Assembly: GCF_002283555.1 (NCBI RefSeq)
Contig: NZ_MVOI01000015.1
Coordinates: 124,001 to 188,000, forward strand
From: Rubrivirga sp. SAORIC476
GTDB taxonomy: Bacteria; Bacteroidota; Rhodothermia; Rhodothermales; Rubricoccaceae
Direction of reading: 5' to 3'
Length of the DNA stretch: 64,000 nucleotides
In this document: positions 1 to 9,040 of the stretch, one piece after another
Numbering within the stretch: the first letter of the stretch is position 1
How the letters are laid out: each line of letters begins with the position of its first letter
The notes under the pieces: generated by a model
Seen by the model: only the letters and a program-made list of their open reading frames with translations
What the model was told of the DNA's origin: nothing
The model's database searches: none
Position numbers and translations under genes: made by a program

Positions 1-711
1 CGGCCCGAGGCGGTCCACCTCGGCGCGGTCGATCCGGCGCATCACCCAGATGCCCTTGGCGCGGTCGAGCCCGTCGGGCAGCGCGTCCAGGGCCGTGTCG
101 AACTCCGGGTGCCCCTCGGGCTTCGTGACGTGGGGCGCGAACGACAGCCGGTAGCCCCGGTCGATGAGCGCATTCAGAATGGGGAGCGACACCTCGGGCT
201 CCTCCACCAGCCGACGCCGGGCCGGACCGAACAGCCCCTTCGCATAGTCGCCGATGTAGAGGCCCCACCGAAAGGCGTCGGCGTGGATGGCGTGGCTCAG
301 TTGGACGTCGGTCAGCCGCTTTCGGGGCCGGCGGTAGAAGCTCATCCACAGGTGACTGTGCGAACCGCCGCGGCCGAAGTCGTTCTTGAGGATGCGGCTG
401 AAGACGTTCCTCTCGGTCTCGAACGGCAGCCCGTTCGGCAGCACCCAGTTGACGGCGAGGTCGTCGCGGTACCGCTTGAACGGCGCGGTGACGGCGCGGT
501 CCAGCACGGCCTTCTCCTTCTGGTAGCGCCCGATGTGCGGCTCGGCGCGGAGCCGCGCGAGCGCCTCGAACCCCTCGGCCGGAAACCCCTCGAACGTCAG
601 GTCCAGCGGCTGTGGGCGAGCGAACGGCGGGGCGGCAGCGGGGACGAGCGGCAGGTCGGGCGTCACGATGTCAAAGGGGGAGGACCGCTCTTCCCAACCG
701 GCGCCGACCAT
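1..711 (-). CDS. Partial hypothetical protein, DUF2461-like
   Basis: The minus strand is open from the ATG at 711 to the window edge, giving 237 codons with no stop, so the C-terminus is missing. The stretch FEGFPAEGFEAL, then a YRDDLAVN segment, then NDFGRGGSHSHLW and WMSFYRR, resembles the DUF2461 layout. That domain also occurs as the N-terminal part of some McrB-like AAA ATPases. Codon third positions are GC-rich, as in neighbouring genes. The function is unknown. The gene diverges from the small heat-shock gene, with 135 bp between the starts. Confidence 0.65.
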   Translation of the reverse strand, partial: MVGAGWEERSSPFDIVTPDLPLVPAAAPPFARPQPLDLTFEGFPAEGFEALARLRAEPHIGRYQKEKAVLDRAVTAPFKRYRDDLAVNWVLPNGLPFETERNVFSRILKNDFGRGGSHSHLWMSFYRRPRKRLTDVQLSHAIHADAFRWGLYIGDYAKGLFGPARRRLVEEPEVSLPILNALIDRGYRLSFAPHVTKPEGHPEFDTALDALPDGLDRAKGIWVMRRIDRAEVDRLGP

Positions 712-722
712 GCCGGGTTCTG

Positions 723-739
723 GCTGTCAGCCTGACAGC
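723..739. promoter_or_regulatory. Perfect 8-bp palindrome, possible operator
   Basis: The sequence GCTGTCAG-C-CTGACAGC is an exact inverted repeat with a one-base centre. It lies between two divergent start codons, 12 nt from one and 107 nt from the other. A dimeric repressor site controlling one or both genes is an inference. It does not match the CIRCE or HAIR heat-shock operator patterns. Confidence 0.35.
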
Positions 740-846
740 GGAACCGCACCTCCGGTGACAACTTGTTCCAATAACGGATCTGGCACAGGACTTGAAAGGC
801 CGCTCCCTGCCTCCGGGCATCCTGTTTCATCCATCCCCTTCCTCCC

Positions 847-1344
847 ATGACGACGTTCCCGTTCCGACCCGGCCGCGACTTCGCCATCCTGCGCCGGGAG
901 ATGGACCGTCTCTTCGACGACGCCACCGCGGGCGATCGCTCCAGTGCCCAGACGGTCTGGAGCCCCCGGGCCGACGTGGCCGAGGCCGACGACGCCTACT
1001 TCCTCACGCTCGACCTGCCGGGCATCGACCGCGACGCCCTCGACGTGACCTTCGACGACGGCACGCTCAAGATCTCCGGCGAGCGCCAGCATACTGCCGA
1101 GCGGACCGGCGCCCGCGCCCACCGCGTCGAGCGCGCCCATGGCCGCTTCTTCCGCTCGTTCGTGCTCGGCACCGACGTGGACCCCGAGGCGATCGAGGCG
1201 ACCTATGACGACGGCGTGCTCTCGGTCCGCATCGGCAAGAGTGAGGCGCGCCAGCCGCGCCGCATCGAGATCGGCTCGCGCGGCGCCCGCCAGCTTCATG
1301 AGGGCGACGGCCACACTCGCGAGCCCGAGGTGATGGAGGCGTAG
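847..1344 (+). CDS. Small heat shock protein, Hsp20/alpha-crystallin family
   Basis: A 165-residue ATP-independent chaperone that would hold unfolding proteins in the cytoplasm. A short N-terminal arm (about 1-40) with a MDRLF segment precedes the alpha-crystallin domain (about 40-145). Visible family hallmarks are the LDLPGIDRDAL strand, the GERQ segment, and the closing Gly-x-Leu motif in YDDGVLSVRI. The C-terminal tail is acidic. The length is usual for bacterial class A Hsp20. It is monocistronic, with a good terminator immediately downstream and a palindrome upstream. Confidence 0.93.
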   Translation: MTTFPFRPGRDFAILRREMDRLFDDATAGDRSSAQTVWSPRADVAEADDAYFLTLDLPGIDRDALDVTFDDGTLKISGERQHTAERTGARAHRVERAHGRFFRSFVLGTDVDPEAIEATYDDGVLSVRIGKSEARQPRRIEIGSRGARQLHEGDGHTREPEVMEA

Positions 1345-1370
1345 TCTCTCCCCTGCTCCCCGTTCGTCCT

Positions 1371-1403
1371 GCCCCGGTCGCTCCTGCGGCCGGGGCGTTT
1401 TTA
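1371..1403 (+). terminator. Rho-independent terminator after hsp20
   Basis: GCCCCGGTCG pairs with CGGCCGGGGC (one G-T wobble) around a 6-nt loop. It is followed by a run of five T. It ends the heat-shock transcript. Confidence 0.8.
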
Positions 1404-1487
1404 TCCCCCTGAGTGGACGCCGTTGTGGGTCGCGATCGCCCCCCCGTCGGCGCGTAGCCTGTGCGCTCTGCCCGGTCCCCCTTTCCC

Positions 1488-2000
1488 ATGCGTGCGCTCG
1501 TCCTCCTCGTCCTTCTCGTCACCGCCGTCCCGCTGGCGGCGCAGGTCCACGTTCGCGGCCTCGCCAACGCGGGGTACGACGCCGGATACGCAGCGCCGTC
1601 GGTCGGCCTCGGTGCCGAGGTGGAGTGGGCCCGCCCGGAGTCCCCCCTCTCGGTCGCCCTCCGTCCTTCCGTCGATGTCGTGTTCGCCGAGTCGATCCCG
1701 TTCGTCTCGCTGGACGCCACCCGCCCGGCGCGGTCCGACGCGAGCGACTCCGACGTGACCCGGCTCGGCGCGGAAGTGCTGGTCCGCTGGACGGCTGCGC
1801 CCGGCCCCGCGGTGCCCTACCTGAAAGCCGGCGTCGTCAATGAGTACGAGCGCATCCGATCGGGCGACCTCGTGTTCTCCTACTGGCAGGCCGGCGCGGT
1901 CGCAGGGGCGGGTGGCGCCGTCGGCCCCCTCTATCTCGAAGGGACGATCGGCTTCGGGGACGCCAGCCGCCACCGTCTGGCGCTGGGCGTCCGGTTCTGA
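1488..2000 (+). CDS. Secreted outer-membrane beta-barrel-like protein
   Basis: 170 residues with a clear signal peptide (MRALVLLVLLVTAVPLAAQ). Alternating amphipathic strands follow, and the protein ends in RLALGVRF, an aromatic-terminated strand typical of outer-membrane barrels. An upstream in-frame GTG at 1461 would add nine residues before the hydrophobic core, so the ATG at 1488 is preferred. A small eight-strand-type barrel of unknown function is likely. It converges on fbp. Confidence 0.75.
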   Translation: MRALVLLVLLVTAVPLAAQVHVRGLANAGYDAGYAAPSVGLGAEVEWARPESPLSVALRPSVDVVFAESIPFVSLDATRPARSDASDSDVTRLGAEVLVRWTAAPGPAVPYLKAGVVNEYERIRSGDLVFSYWQAGAVAGAGGAVGPLYLEGTIGFGDASRHRLALGVRF

Positions 2001-2032
2001 GTGGTCCCGCCTCGACGCCGAGGCCAGGCGGA

Positions 2033-3103
2033 TCAGTCGCGGCTGGTGCGCTCGCCGGACAGGAACGCCAGCGCGTCCTCCACCATCGCCGGGCTGCCGA
2101 TGTAGACCGGGCAGCGGTCGTGCAACGCCTCGGGCTCCACGTCCAGGATCGGCCCGTTGCCGGTCTCCGCGCGCCCGCCCGCCTGCTCCACGATGAAGGC
2201 CATCGGGTTGGCCTCGTACATCAGGCGCAGCTTGCCGTTCGGGTTGCGGGTGTTGGCCGGGTAGATGTAGACGCCCCCCTTCATCAGGTTGCGGTGGAAG
2301 TCGGCCACGAAGGAGCCGATGTAGCGCGTCGTGTAGGGGCGCGCGGGCGCATCGTCGGGCGCCTCCTGCTGCATCCACTTGATGTACTCCTTGAGGCCTG
2401 GCTCCCAAGAGTTGTAGTTGCCCTCGTTGATGGAGTAGATGTTGCCGCGGTCCGGCGTGGTGATGTCGGGGTGCGAGAGCAGGAACTCGCCGATGGACGG
2501 GTCGAGCGTGAAGCCGTTGACGCCGTTGCCGGTCGTGTAGACGAGGATGGTGGACGAGCCGTAGACGATGTAGCCCGCCGCGACCTGCTGGCGCCCGCAC
2601 TGGAGCGCGCTCTCGATGGTCACCTTGCCGACGTGGTCGTCGGGGATGCGGTAGATCGAGAAGATGGTCCCGATGGAGATGTTGACGTCGATGTTGGACG
2701 AGCCGTCGAGCGGGTCGAACAGGACGACGTACTTGCCCTGGCAGTCGTCGAAGAGCAGCGGGATGGCCTCGGCGTGCTCCTCGGAGCCGATCAGGCAGAC
2801 CTCGCCGCCACGCCGGAGCGCCCTCACGAAGGCCTCGTGGGCGAGCACGTCGAGCTTCTTCTGCTCCTCGTCCTGCACGTTGATCTCGCCGGTCTCGCCG
2901 AACAGGTCCACGAGCCCAGCCTTGCGGACGTCCCGCTCGACCATCTTCGCGGCCACGGCCATGTCGCGCAGCAGACGCGAGAACTGGCCCTTCGACCCGG
3001 GCGACTCCGCCTCGCGCTCGATGATGAACTGCTCCAGGGTGATGAACGAGCTGCCCCCCGTCGCGAGGGTCGCCCCAGCGGCGCCATTGTGGGAGAACGT
3101 CAT
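2033..3103 (-). CDS. fbp: Fructose-1,6-bisphosphatase class I
   Basis: Hydrolyses fructose 1,6-bisphosphate to fructose 6-phosphate, the gluconeogenic step in the cytoplasm. 356 residues, near the family's usual 330-350. The metal-binding signature DPLDGSSNIDVN starts at D130, and an SEEH motif near 107-110 supplies the acidic metal ligands. Later motifs include GGVYIYPAN and NPMAFIVEQAGG. It lies 42 bp downstream of the DUF2064 gene. A TAGCTT element overlaps that gene's stop codon and could give fbp its own promoter. Confidence 0.97.
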   Translation of the reverse strand: MTFSHNGAAGATLATGGSSFITLEQFIIEREAESPGSKGQFSRLLRDMAVAAKMVERDVRKAGLVDLFGETGEINVQDEEQKKLDVLAHEAFVRALRRGGEVCLIGSEEHAEAIPLLFDDCQGKYVVLFDPLDGSSNIDVNISIGTIFSIYRIPDDHVGKVTIESALQCGRQQVAAGYIVYGSSTILVYTTGNGVNGFTLDPSIGEFLLSHPDITTPDRGNIYSINEGNYNSWEPGLKEYIKWMQQEAPDDAPARPYTTRYIGSFVADFHRNLMKGGVYIYPANTRNPNGKLRLMYEANPMAFIVEQAGGRAETGNGPILDVEPEALHDRCPVYIGSPAMVEDALAFLSGERTSRD

Positions 3104-3142
3104 GGGATCGGAAGCGCTTTCAGGAGGCGGCGGGTCGCGAGG

Positions 3143-3148
3143 AAGCTA
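3143..3148 (-). promoter_or_regulatory. TAGCTT promoter-like element before fbp
   Basis: TAGCTT on the minus strand, 39 nt before the fbp start. The same hexamer recurs upstream of several other genes in this window. Here its TAG is also the stop codon of the upstream gene, so the match could be coincidental. Confidence 0.3.
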
Positions 3149-3823
3149 CGGGCCAAGGTCGTACCGCTCGGTGAGGGTTGCGAGCATGCGGGCCGTACGG
3201 GGACCCGTATCGGCACCACCGCGCCACTCCTCAATGAGCCGCCGGAGCGTCGCCACGTCGTCCACGTCGTAGTGAGGCGGGAGGACCACCGGCGTGAGGT
3301 CCACCTCCATGACGCGCTCCAGGGTGTCCTCGAACACGTCCGGATGGCTGTACGCCATGTCGAAGAGGTCCGGCACGATGTCGTTGAGGCCGAGCAAGTA
3401 GTAGCCGCCGTCGTCGCTCGGCCCGAGGACCGCCGTCAGCGGGTCGTCCAGCGCCTCGAAGGTGAGCCCGAAAAAGGCCTCCGGCAGCGTCGGGTGGTCG
3501 GTGCCGACCACGATGGCGCGGTCGTGCCCGGCCGCGAAGGTCTCGACGAAGGCGCGCAGCATCCGCTCGCCCAGCCCGTCGCCCCGCTGGGGGTGGACGC
3601 TGACGCCGTCGGGCACGAGGTCGCCGGGGTCGCCGGCGAGGTAGAGCCGCACCGCAGGTCCCCCGGCCTCGGCGCCGAGGCGGGCGTAGCGGTCGAGTGC
3701 GTCGCGCAGGAACGCCTCGTAGAGCGCCGCCGCATCGGCGGGCGTGAGCGCGGGCGACAGGCGCGTCTTGACCCGCCCCGCCTCGGGCGCCTTGGCGAAC
3801 ACGATCAGGGCCGGACGGCTCAT
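3146..3823 (-). CDS. TIGR04282-type glycosyltransferase (DUF2064)
   Basis: 225 residues with a GT-A nucleotidyltransferase-like fold. The N-terminal FAKAPEAGRVKTRLSP is the DUF2064 signature, followed by VVGTDHPTLP and GPSDDGGYYLLGL. Family members are annotated as arsenosugar-type glycosyltransferases, but the substrate is rarely known, and no arsenosugar radical-SAM partner is seen here. Its ATG overlaps the PAS-protein stop (ATGA), so the two are probably translationally coupled. fbp follows in the same direction. Confidence 0.9.
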   Translation of the reverse strand: MSRPALIVFAKAPEAGRVKTRLSPALTPADAAALYEAFLRDALDRYARLGAEAGGPAVRLYLAGDPGDLVPDGVSVHPQRGDGLGERMLRAFVETFAAGHDRAIVVGTDHPTLPEAFFGLTFEALDDPLTAVLGPSDDGGYYLLGLNDIVPDLFDMAYSHPDVFEDTLERVMEVDLTPVVLPPHYDVDDVATLRRLIEEWRGGADTGPRTARMLATLTERYDLGP

Positions 3824-6402
3824 GGGGTCGGGCGCTCGCGGAACTGGACCATCGCGCCGGTCAGCGCGCCCTGCTCGCGGATCGGCGTGACGCTGTAGCG
3901 CACCGGCAACGGCGTCCCGTCGTGACGCCAGAACACCTCATCGTCGCACACGCGGGGCTCGCCGTCTCGCAGCGTCTGGTAGATGGGGCAGGTCTCGACC
4001 GGGTAGTCCGTGCCGTCGGCGTGGCGGTGGTGGATCAGCGCGTGCTGGCGGGCGCCCATCTGCTCGGCGGCAGGCCAGCCCGTGAGCGCGACCGCGGCCT
4101 CGTTGACGAACGTGGTCCGCCCCTCCAGATCGAGGCCGTAGATGCCGTCCGAGACGGCGTCGAGGACGGACCGGAGGCGGTGCTCGGCGTCGGCCGCGCT
4201 GCGCGTCATCTCGCGGAAGTCGGTCACGTCGTGGAACGAGACCACGACCACCTCGGGCGTGCCGTCGCGGTCCTGGTCGATGGGCGTCGCGTTGACGCGG
4301 TACCAGCGGGTCGGCTCGCCAGGCGGCGTGACCCCCTGGATGACCCCGCGAACCGGCGTGCCGGTCCGCATCACCTCGCTCTCCGGGAGCGCCTCCGGGG
4401 TGACGGGTTGCCCGTCGGCGTCGATCATCGGCCACCGGTCGGCCATGTGGTCCGTCTCGCCCTCTCCCCCGCCGGGTTCCGAGAGACCGAGGAACGTGCG
4501 CGCCGAGGGATTCGACATGATCACGTGGAGGTCGGCGTCGACGACGATGACGCCCGAATCCACCGTCTCGACGATGGTGCGGTAGCGCTCGCGCGCGTCC
4601 CGCTCGGCGTCGGTCGCCCGGTCGGCCTCGATGCGGCGGCCGACAGCCTGCCCCATGACCTCGATGAGGTCCCGCTCGGACGCCGAGAAGCCGCCCGGAC
4701 GAGCCTCTGGAGACACGAAGTTGAGCGTCCCGACCACCTCGGCGTCCACCAGCACCGGCGTCCCGATGAACGCCCGGAGACCGCGTGAGACGCAGGCCGG
4801 GTGGTCGGGCGCCTCCGCGATGGCATCTGCGTAGGTCACCGTCGCGCCCGTCTCCACGACGGCGTCGCAGAACGCCTCGCCGATGGGGACCGTCAGGCCG
4901 GGCTCCAGCGCGGGATCGGGCGAGACGACGGCCTCGATGCGGTAGAGCCGCTCGCCGGTCGCAGGGTCGAGTGGCGTCGCGGACAGGATGCCGATGGGCA
5001 GCTCGAACATCTGGCACCCGGCCTGGAGGTAGGCCTCGAAGCGCGCCTCGGGCGACGGGTGCTCGGCCGTCGTGATGCCGTGGAGGATCTTGAGGTCCTC
5101 CGCGAACGCCTCCAACTGGGCCGTCCGGTCGGCGACGGCGGATTCCAGCTGTCGGTTGGACCGGGCCAGCTGGCGCCGAAACTGGCGGCGGTCCGAATCA
5201 TCCCGGCACAGGGCCACCACGCACAGCCGCCCGTCGTACTCGACGAGGCGGGCGTTGGTGGACATCGCCAGCCGCGTGCCGTCGCGCGTGATGTGGGTCG
5301 AGTCGAACGTCGACCGACGGGTCCGCCGGAGCTCCGTCAGAGCGGATGCCACGTCCACGGCACCAGGAGCCATGATGTCGGCGACGGTCTTCGTCCGGAG
5401 CTCGTCGGCCGTCCAGCCGTAGGTGGCGACGGCCGCCTGGTTGAAGGCCAGGAACGGCTCCGGCCCGTCCGTCCCGATCGGGTAGACGAGGACCACATCG
5501 TCGAGGGCGTCGAACAGCGTCCGGAAGCGCGCCTCGCTGGCGGCCAGCGCCATCGCAGCGGCCGTCTGCTCCTCGATGTCGGTGTGGATGCCCACCCACT
5601 CGGCGACCGCCCCATCGGCGTCCCGGACCGGGGTGGCGCGGGCGGTCATGCGGCGGTAGCCGCCGTCGGCCTGGCGGAGGCGGTGCTCGACCTGGTAGGG
5701 CGTCTCCGTCGCGACGGCGTGCGTCCAGGCAGCCTGCGTGGCCTCGCGGTCCTCCGGGTGGATGGCCTCGACCCAGCCCCAGCCCGCGGCCTCCTCGGGG
5801 GTCTGCCCGGTGACCGCGTGCCACTGGCGGGCGTCGAGCCGAAGCTCGCCGGAAGGAGGCGTCGTCCAGACGATGGCGGCGGTCGCCTCGACCAGCGAGC
5901 GGTACCGCGCCTCCTCGCGGCCGAGCTCAGACTGGGCCGCCTGGAGAGCCTGAACCTCGGCCCGGTCGGCCACATTCTGGAACACGACCGCGAGCACCTC
6001 CGCGTCGAGCGGCACGGCTTGCAGGGCGTACGTGGCCGTATCGATGCGGTTGTCGCCGTAGACGACCGTCCCGAGGTCGCGGGGCTCGCCCGCACGCAGC
6101 ACGTCCCGGTAGGTCTCCAGGATGCCCGTCGCCCCGATCCCAGGAACCACCTCCACGACCCGCCGCCCGACCTCGGCGGAGGTCTCCAGCCCGGTGATCG
6201 CGGCACTGGCGGGGTTGCTGTAGATGAGCCGGAACGACGCCACATCGGCCGGATCCTCCAGTCGGTAGACGGAGATGCCGAGCGGCAGGCGGTCGAGGAG
6301 GTCGGGTCCGAAGCGCTCGGCGGGCGACGTAGTAAACAGTCCCATAGAGGAGGCTGGCGAGTCGGTTGAATGGGCAGGTCGAGGCGGCGTTCCGTCTGTC
6401 AC
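3820..6402 (-). CDS. Multi-PAS/GAF sensor protein without an output domain
   Basis: 860 residues. Recognisable units are a PAS at about 30-155, a PAS_3/PAC unit at 165-290 (ending GIHTDIEEQ), a PAS at 292-410, a coiled coil at 410-440, a GAF at about 445-590, a PAS at 610-735 and a final PAS/PAC at 740-860. No histidine-kinase H/N/G boxes, GGDEF, EAL, HTH or receiver domain is present. It may sense ligands or redox state and act through a partner, or it may be a kinase remnant. No membrane segments are evident, so it is probably cytoplasmic. An internal start at Met20 is possible. Confidence 0.88.
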   Translation of the reverse strand: MTDGTPPRPAHSTDSPASSMGLFTTSPAERFGPDLLDRLPLGISVYRLEDPADVASFRLIYSNPASAAITGLETSAEVGRRVVEVVPGIGATGILETYRDVLRAGEPRDLGTVVYGDNRIDTATYALQAVPLDAEVLAVVFQNVADRAEVQALQAAQSELGREEARYRSLVEATAAIVWTTPPSGELRLDARQWHAVTGQTPEEAAGWGWVEAIHPEDREATQAAWTHAVATETPYQVEHRLRQADGGYRRMTARATPVRDADGAVAEWVGIHTDIEEQTAAAMALAASEARFRTLFDALDDVVLVYPIGTDGPEPFLAFNQAAVATYGWTADELRTKTVADIMAPGAVDVASALTELRRTRRSTFDSTHITRDGTRLAMSTNARLVEYDGRLCVVALCRDDSDRRQFRRQLARSNRQLESAVADRTAQLEAFAEDLKILHGITTAEHPSPEARFEAYLQAGCQMFELPIGILSATPLDPATGERLYRIEAVVSPDPALEPGLTVPIGEAFCDAVVETGATVTYADAIAEAPDHPACVSRGLRAFIGTPVLVDAEVVGTLNFVSPEARPGGFSASERDLIEVMGQAVGRRIEADRATDAERDARERYRTIVETVDSGVIVVDADLHVIMSNPSARTFLGLSEPGGGEGETDHMADRWPMIDADGQPVTPEALPESEVMRTGTPVRGVIQGVTPPGEPTRWYRVNATPIDQDRDGTPEVVVVSFHDVTDFREMTRSAADAEHRLRSVLDAVSDGIYGLDLEGRTTFVNEAAVALTGWPAAEQMGARQHALIHHRHADGTDYPVETCPIYQTLRDGEPRVCDDEVFWRHDGTPLPVRYSVTPIREQGALTGAMVQFRERPTP

Positions 6403-6477
6403 AGCATGCCCCGACCCCTCCCCAGAGAACGCTGTGCCACGGGCCCGGCACAGCCTCTCTCCACGCGCTCTTCCCGC

Positions 6478-7842
6478 TCAATCCCGGTTCCAGGCCGACA
6501 GGAGGGCCTCCAGCGGACCGATGCCGGCGCTGTCGGCGCGGGCCTGTCCGAGTGCGTGGTCGAGGGCGTCCACCCCAGCCTCCCAGGCCGCCGTGTCGGC
6601 GCCGAGTTGGTTGTGCCACAGGACGACGGCCACCCCTCCCGACTCGCGCGCGGCGGCGAACACGGCGGCGATCCGCTCCCCCATCGCCTTCGGTCCGAGG
6701 CCGAGGTAGTCGGTCAGCGTCGCATCCATGAGGGCCAGCGGCATCTCCCAGAGGTCCGTCACGCGGTCGGCGACGGGGTCGAAGAGACGGAACGGCTGCG
6801 CGGTGCCGCGCCGGAAGCCCGGGTGCTCGGCGAACCCCAGCGTGCTGTCCAGGCGGACCCCCGAGGCGGCCAGCGTACGAGGCGTGTCGGGTTCCGTCCA
6901 CCGGAGGAAGTGCGTCCGCGCCAGGGTGGGCAGGCGACCGAACGCGGTCTCGAACCGGTCCGCCTCGGTGGCCCAGCGGGCGGGGTGTCCGTACGTGCCG
7001 TACCCCGGGTGCCAGCCGACCTCGTGGCCCTCGGCCTCCCACCGGCGCAGCCGCCTCACGAGCCAGGGGTCGAGCCCGCCCGGCACGTCCTCGGACGTCC
7101 AGGCCCCAGGCTTGACGAACCACGTGGCAGGCGTTCCGTGGCGGGCGGCGAGGGCGTGGAGCGCGTCGATGCTGGCGCGGCGGCGGTCAGGGCCGAGGGC
7201 ACGGCGCAAGGCGGCGACAGGGCGCCCACGGCGGAGGTCTCCAGCGAGGGCACGCATGCGGCGGGTGCGGACCGCGTCCAGGTCATGCGTCAAGGCGACG
7301 CTCCAGGGAGCCCCGCCCCACGTCCGCCCGGGCGTCTCGATGCCGTGGGCGCGCAGCGCGGCGCCGAGGTGAGCGCGATAGGCGTCCACGGCCGGGCGGA
7401 GGGGGCCGCCAGGCGCGTCACCGAGGGCCGCCTGGAGCGAGGCATCGAACGGGACCCGCCCGTGCCGGTCGCGGGCGCCCGTGGCGTGCTCCTGGAGACC
7501 CGCCAGCCACCACGCGCTCCCCGCGACGAGGTCGCCCAGCCTGTCCGTCCGGCCAGGGGAGCCGACGGGGACGGGCCAGCGCTCGCCCCGGACGTCCACC
7601 CGGCCCAGGTCGGCGACGGCTGGAAGGTGAGGGGCCGCGAGGTCGGCCAGAGCGCGTGACGCCACCTGGAGCCCGAGCGGCCCCGCCTCGGCTGCACCGT
7701 CGGCGGACACAACGAGGCGGGCGTCGCCCCGGCGCACCCAGTCGGGCGTGAGCCCCAGCCCGCGCAGCAATTCCGTGAGTCCGTAGCGCAGCAACGCCTC
7801 CGCAGCAGGCACGTCGACGCAGCAGGGGATGGGGGGCGGCAT
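6478..7842 (-). CDS. Polysaccharide deacetylase family protein with DUF7033-like N-terminus
   Basis: 454 residues from the ATG at 7842; frame upstream of it is Arg/Gly noise. The N-terminal 150 residues resemble DUF7033. The catalytic NodB-like region begins with LTHDLDAV (metal-binding Asp/His) and includes GHEVGWHPGYGTY, which supplies further His ligands, then a late VVLWHNQ segment. Such proteins probably deacetylate cell-surface polysaccharide, but no signal peptide is seen. It begins 20 bp after nadD, so the two probably share a transcript. Confidence 0.87.
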   Translation of the reverse strand: MPPPIPCCVDVPAAEALLRYGLTELLRGLGLTPDWVRRGDARLVVSADGAAEAGPLGLQVASRALADLAAPHLPAVADLGRVDVRGERWPVPVGSPGRTDRLGDLVAGSAWWLAGLQEHATGARDRHGRVPFDASLQAALGDAPGGPLRPAVDAYRAHLGAALRAHGIETPGRTWGGAPWSVALTHDLDAVRTRRMRALAGDLRRGRPVAALRRALGPDRRRASIDALHALAARHGTPATWFVKPGAWTSEDVPGGLDPWLVRRLRRWEAEGHEVGWHPGYGTYGHPARWATEADRFETAFGRLPTLARTHFLRWTEPDTPRTLAASGVRLDSTLGFAEHPGFRRGTAQPFRLFDPVADRVTDLWEMPLALMDATLTDYLGLGPKAMGERIAAVFAAARESGGVAVVLWHNQLGADTAAWEAGVDALDHALGQARADSAGIGPLEALLSAWNRD

Positions 7843-7862
7843 AGGTCGAGTCCAGCGGTGCG

Positions 7863-8447
7863 CTACCGGTACAGCCCCTCCGCCTCGATCACGGCGCGGA
7901 CCGCGTCCGGCACGAGGTAGCGGACCGTCCGCCGCGCCCCGATCCGGGCGCGGATCTCGGTGCTCGACAGATCCAGCGCGGGGCCGTCCACGATGGTCAC
8001 CGCGGTCGCCAGCCAGTCCGGCAACCCGCTGAGGTCGACGGCGTCGCCGGGGCGGCGGTACACGAGCAGCCTCGCCATGCGAGCGATGGCCTCGGCCTCT
8101 CGCCACCGTGGGAAGCCTGCGAGGCTGTCTCCTCCCACGACCAACGCGAGGTCCTCGTGCCCATCCGCTCGAAGCTGACGGACGGTATCGACGGTGTAGC
8201 TGACGCCGTTCCGGGTGACCTCCAGGTCGGAGGCCGCGAACCGGTCGTTGCCCGCGATGGCGGCCTGGACCATCCGCAGGCGGGTCTCAGCGGGTGCCAG
8301 CGACGGGTCGCCCTGCTTGAACGGGGATGTGGCGGCGGGCATCCACAGCACGCGGTCGAGCCCGGCCGCCTCGGCGCACGCCTCAGCCACCGCGAGGTGC
8401 GCGAGGTGCGGGGGGTTGAAGGAGCCACCGAAGAGCGCGAGCGGCAT
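7863..8447 (-). CDS. nadD: Nicotinate-nucleotide adenylyltransferase
   Basis: Adenylates nicotinate mononucleotide to deamido-NAD in NAD biosynthesis. 194 residues from the ATG at 8447, chosen because the nucleotidyltransferase motif GGSFNPPHLAH begins at residue 7. The C-terminal STEIRARI matches the family ISSTxIR motif, and SYTVDTVRQL is also conserved. It is the first gene of a minus-strand run with the deacetylase and diverges from rplU. Confidence 0.95.
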   Translation of the reverse strand: MPLALFGGSFNPPHLAHLAVAEACAEAAGLDRVLWMPAATSPFKQGDPSLAPAETRLRMVQAAIAGNDRFAASDLEVTRNGVSYTVDTVRQLRADGHEDLALVVGGDSLAGFPRWREAEAIARMARLLVYRRPGDAVDLSGLPDWLATAVTIVDGPALDLSSTEIRARIGARRTVRYLVPDAVRAVIEAEGLYR

Positions 8448-8595
8448 GCGGGGAAGCGGGATGCGGAGACCCACAAGATGAGCGCCGAGCGCGGGATCGG
8501 CCATCTCAATCCCCTCTGCCCATTTCCATTCTCGTCTCCCGCTCCTGCGCCCCCATTCTTCGCCAAATCACCAGATCGCCCGGCCTCCCGGCCCC

Positions 8596-8601
8596 TAGCT
8601 T
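8596..8601 (+). promoter_or_regulatory. TAGCTT promoter-like element upstream of rplU
   Basis: TAGCTT followed by ATCC, matching the TAnnTT core of Bacteroidota-type -7 elements. It is 84 nt before the rplU start, leaving a leader long enough for ribosomal-protein autoregulation. No clear -33 TTG is seen. Confidence 0.4.
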
Positions 8602-8685
8602 ATCCGGCTCTGTCCCGCGCCCCTCCGCGGGCCTGCCCGGCACCCGGCCGGGACCGCCATCCGGAGGGCCACAAGCTCGCACCCC

Positions 8686-9000
8686 ATGTACGCAATCGTC
8701 GAGATCGCCGGCAAGCAGTTCAAGGTCGCCGAGGGCGACCGCCTCTACGTCCCGCGCCTCAAGGACGACGTCGGCGCCGACGTCACGTTCGACCGCGTCC
8801 TCCTGACCTCCGGTGACGCCGGCGTCTCCGTTGGCGCGCCGACGGTCGAGGGCGCCTCGGTCTCCGCGTCGGTCCTGGCCCACGTCAAGGGCGACAAGAT
8901 CATCGTCTTCAAGAAGAAGCGCCGCAAGGGCTACCGTGTCAAGAACGGCCATCGCCAGCCGTACACGCAGATCAAGATCGGCAGCCTGTCGGTCAACTAA
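8686..9000 (+). CDS. rplU: 50S ribosomal protein L21
   Basis: 104 residues, normal family length, starting [14 protein letters not shown]. The conserved C-terminal [16 protein letters not shown] segment binds 23S rRNA in the large subunit. rpmA follows after 40 bp, the usual rplU-rpmA pairing, and a strong terminator closes the pair. obgE, often the third gene, is absent. Confidence 0.99.
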   Translation: MYAIVEIAGKQFKVAEGDRLYVPRLKDDVGADVTFDRVLLTSGDAGVSVGAPTVEGASVSASVLAHVKGDKIIVFKKKRRKGYRVKNGHRQPYTQIKIGSLSVN

Positions 9001-9040
9001 GGCCCGCCGCCTCCCCTCGCAGCTCCAGACCCCCAACGAC

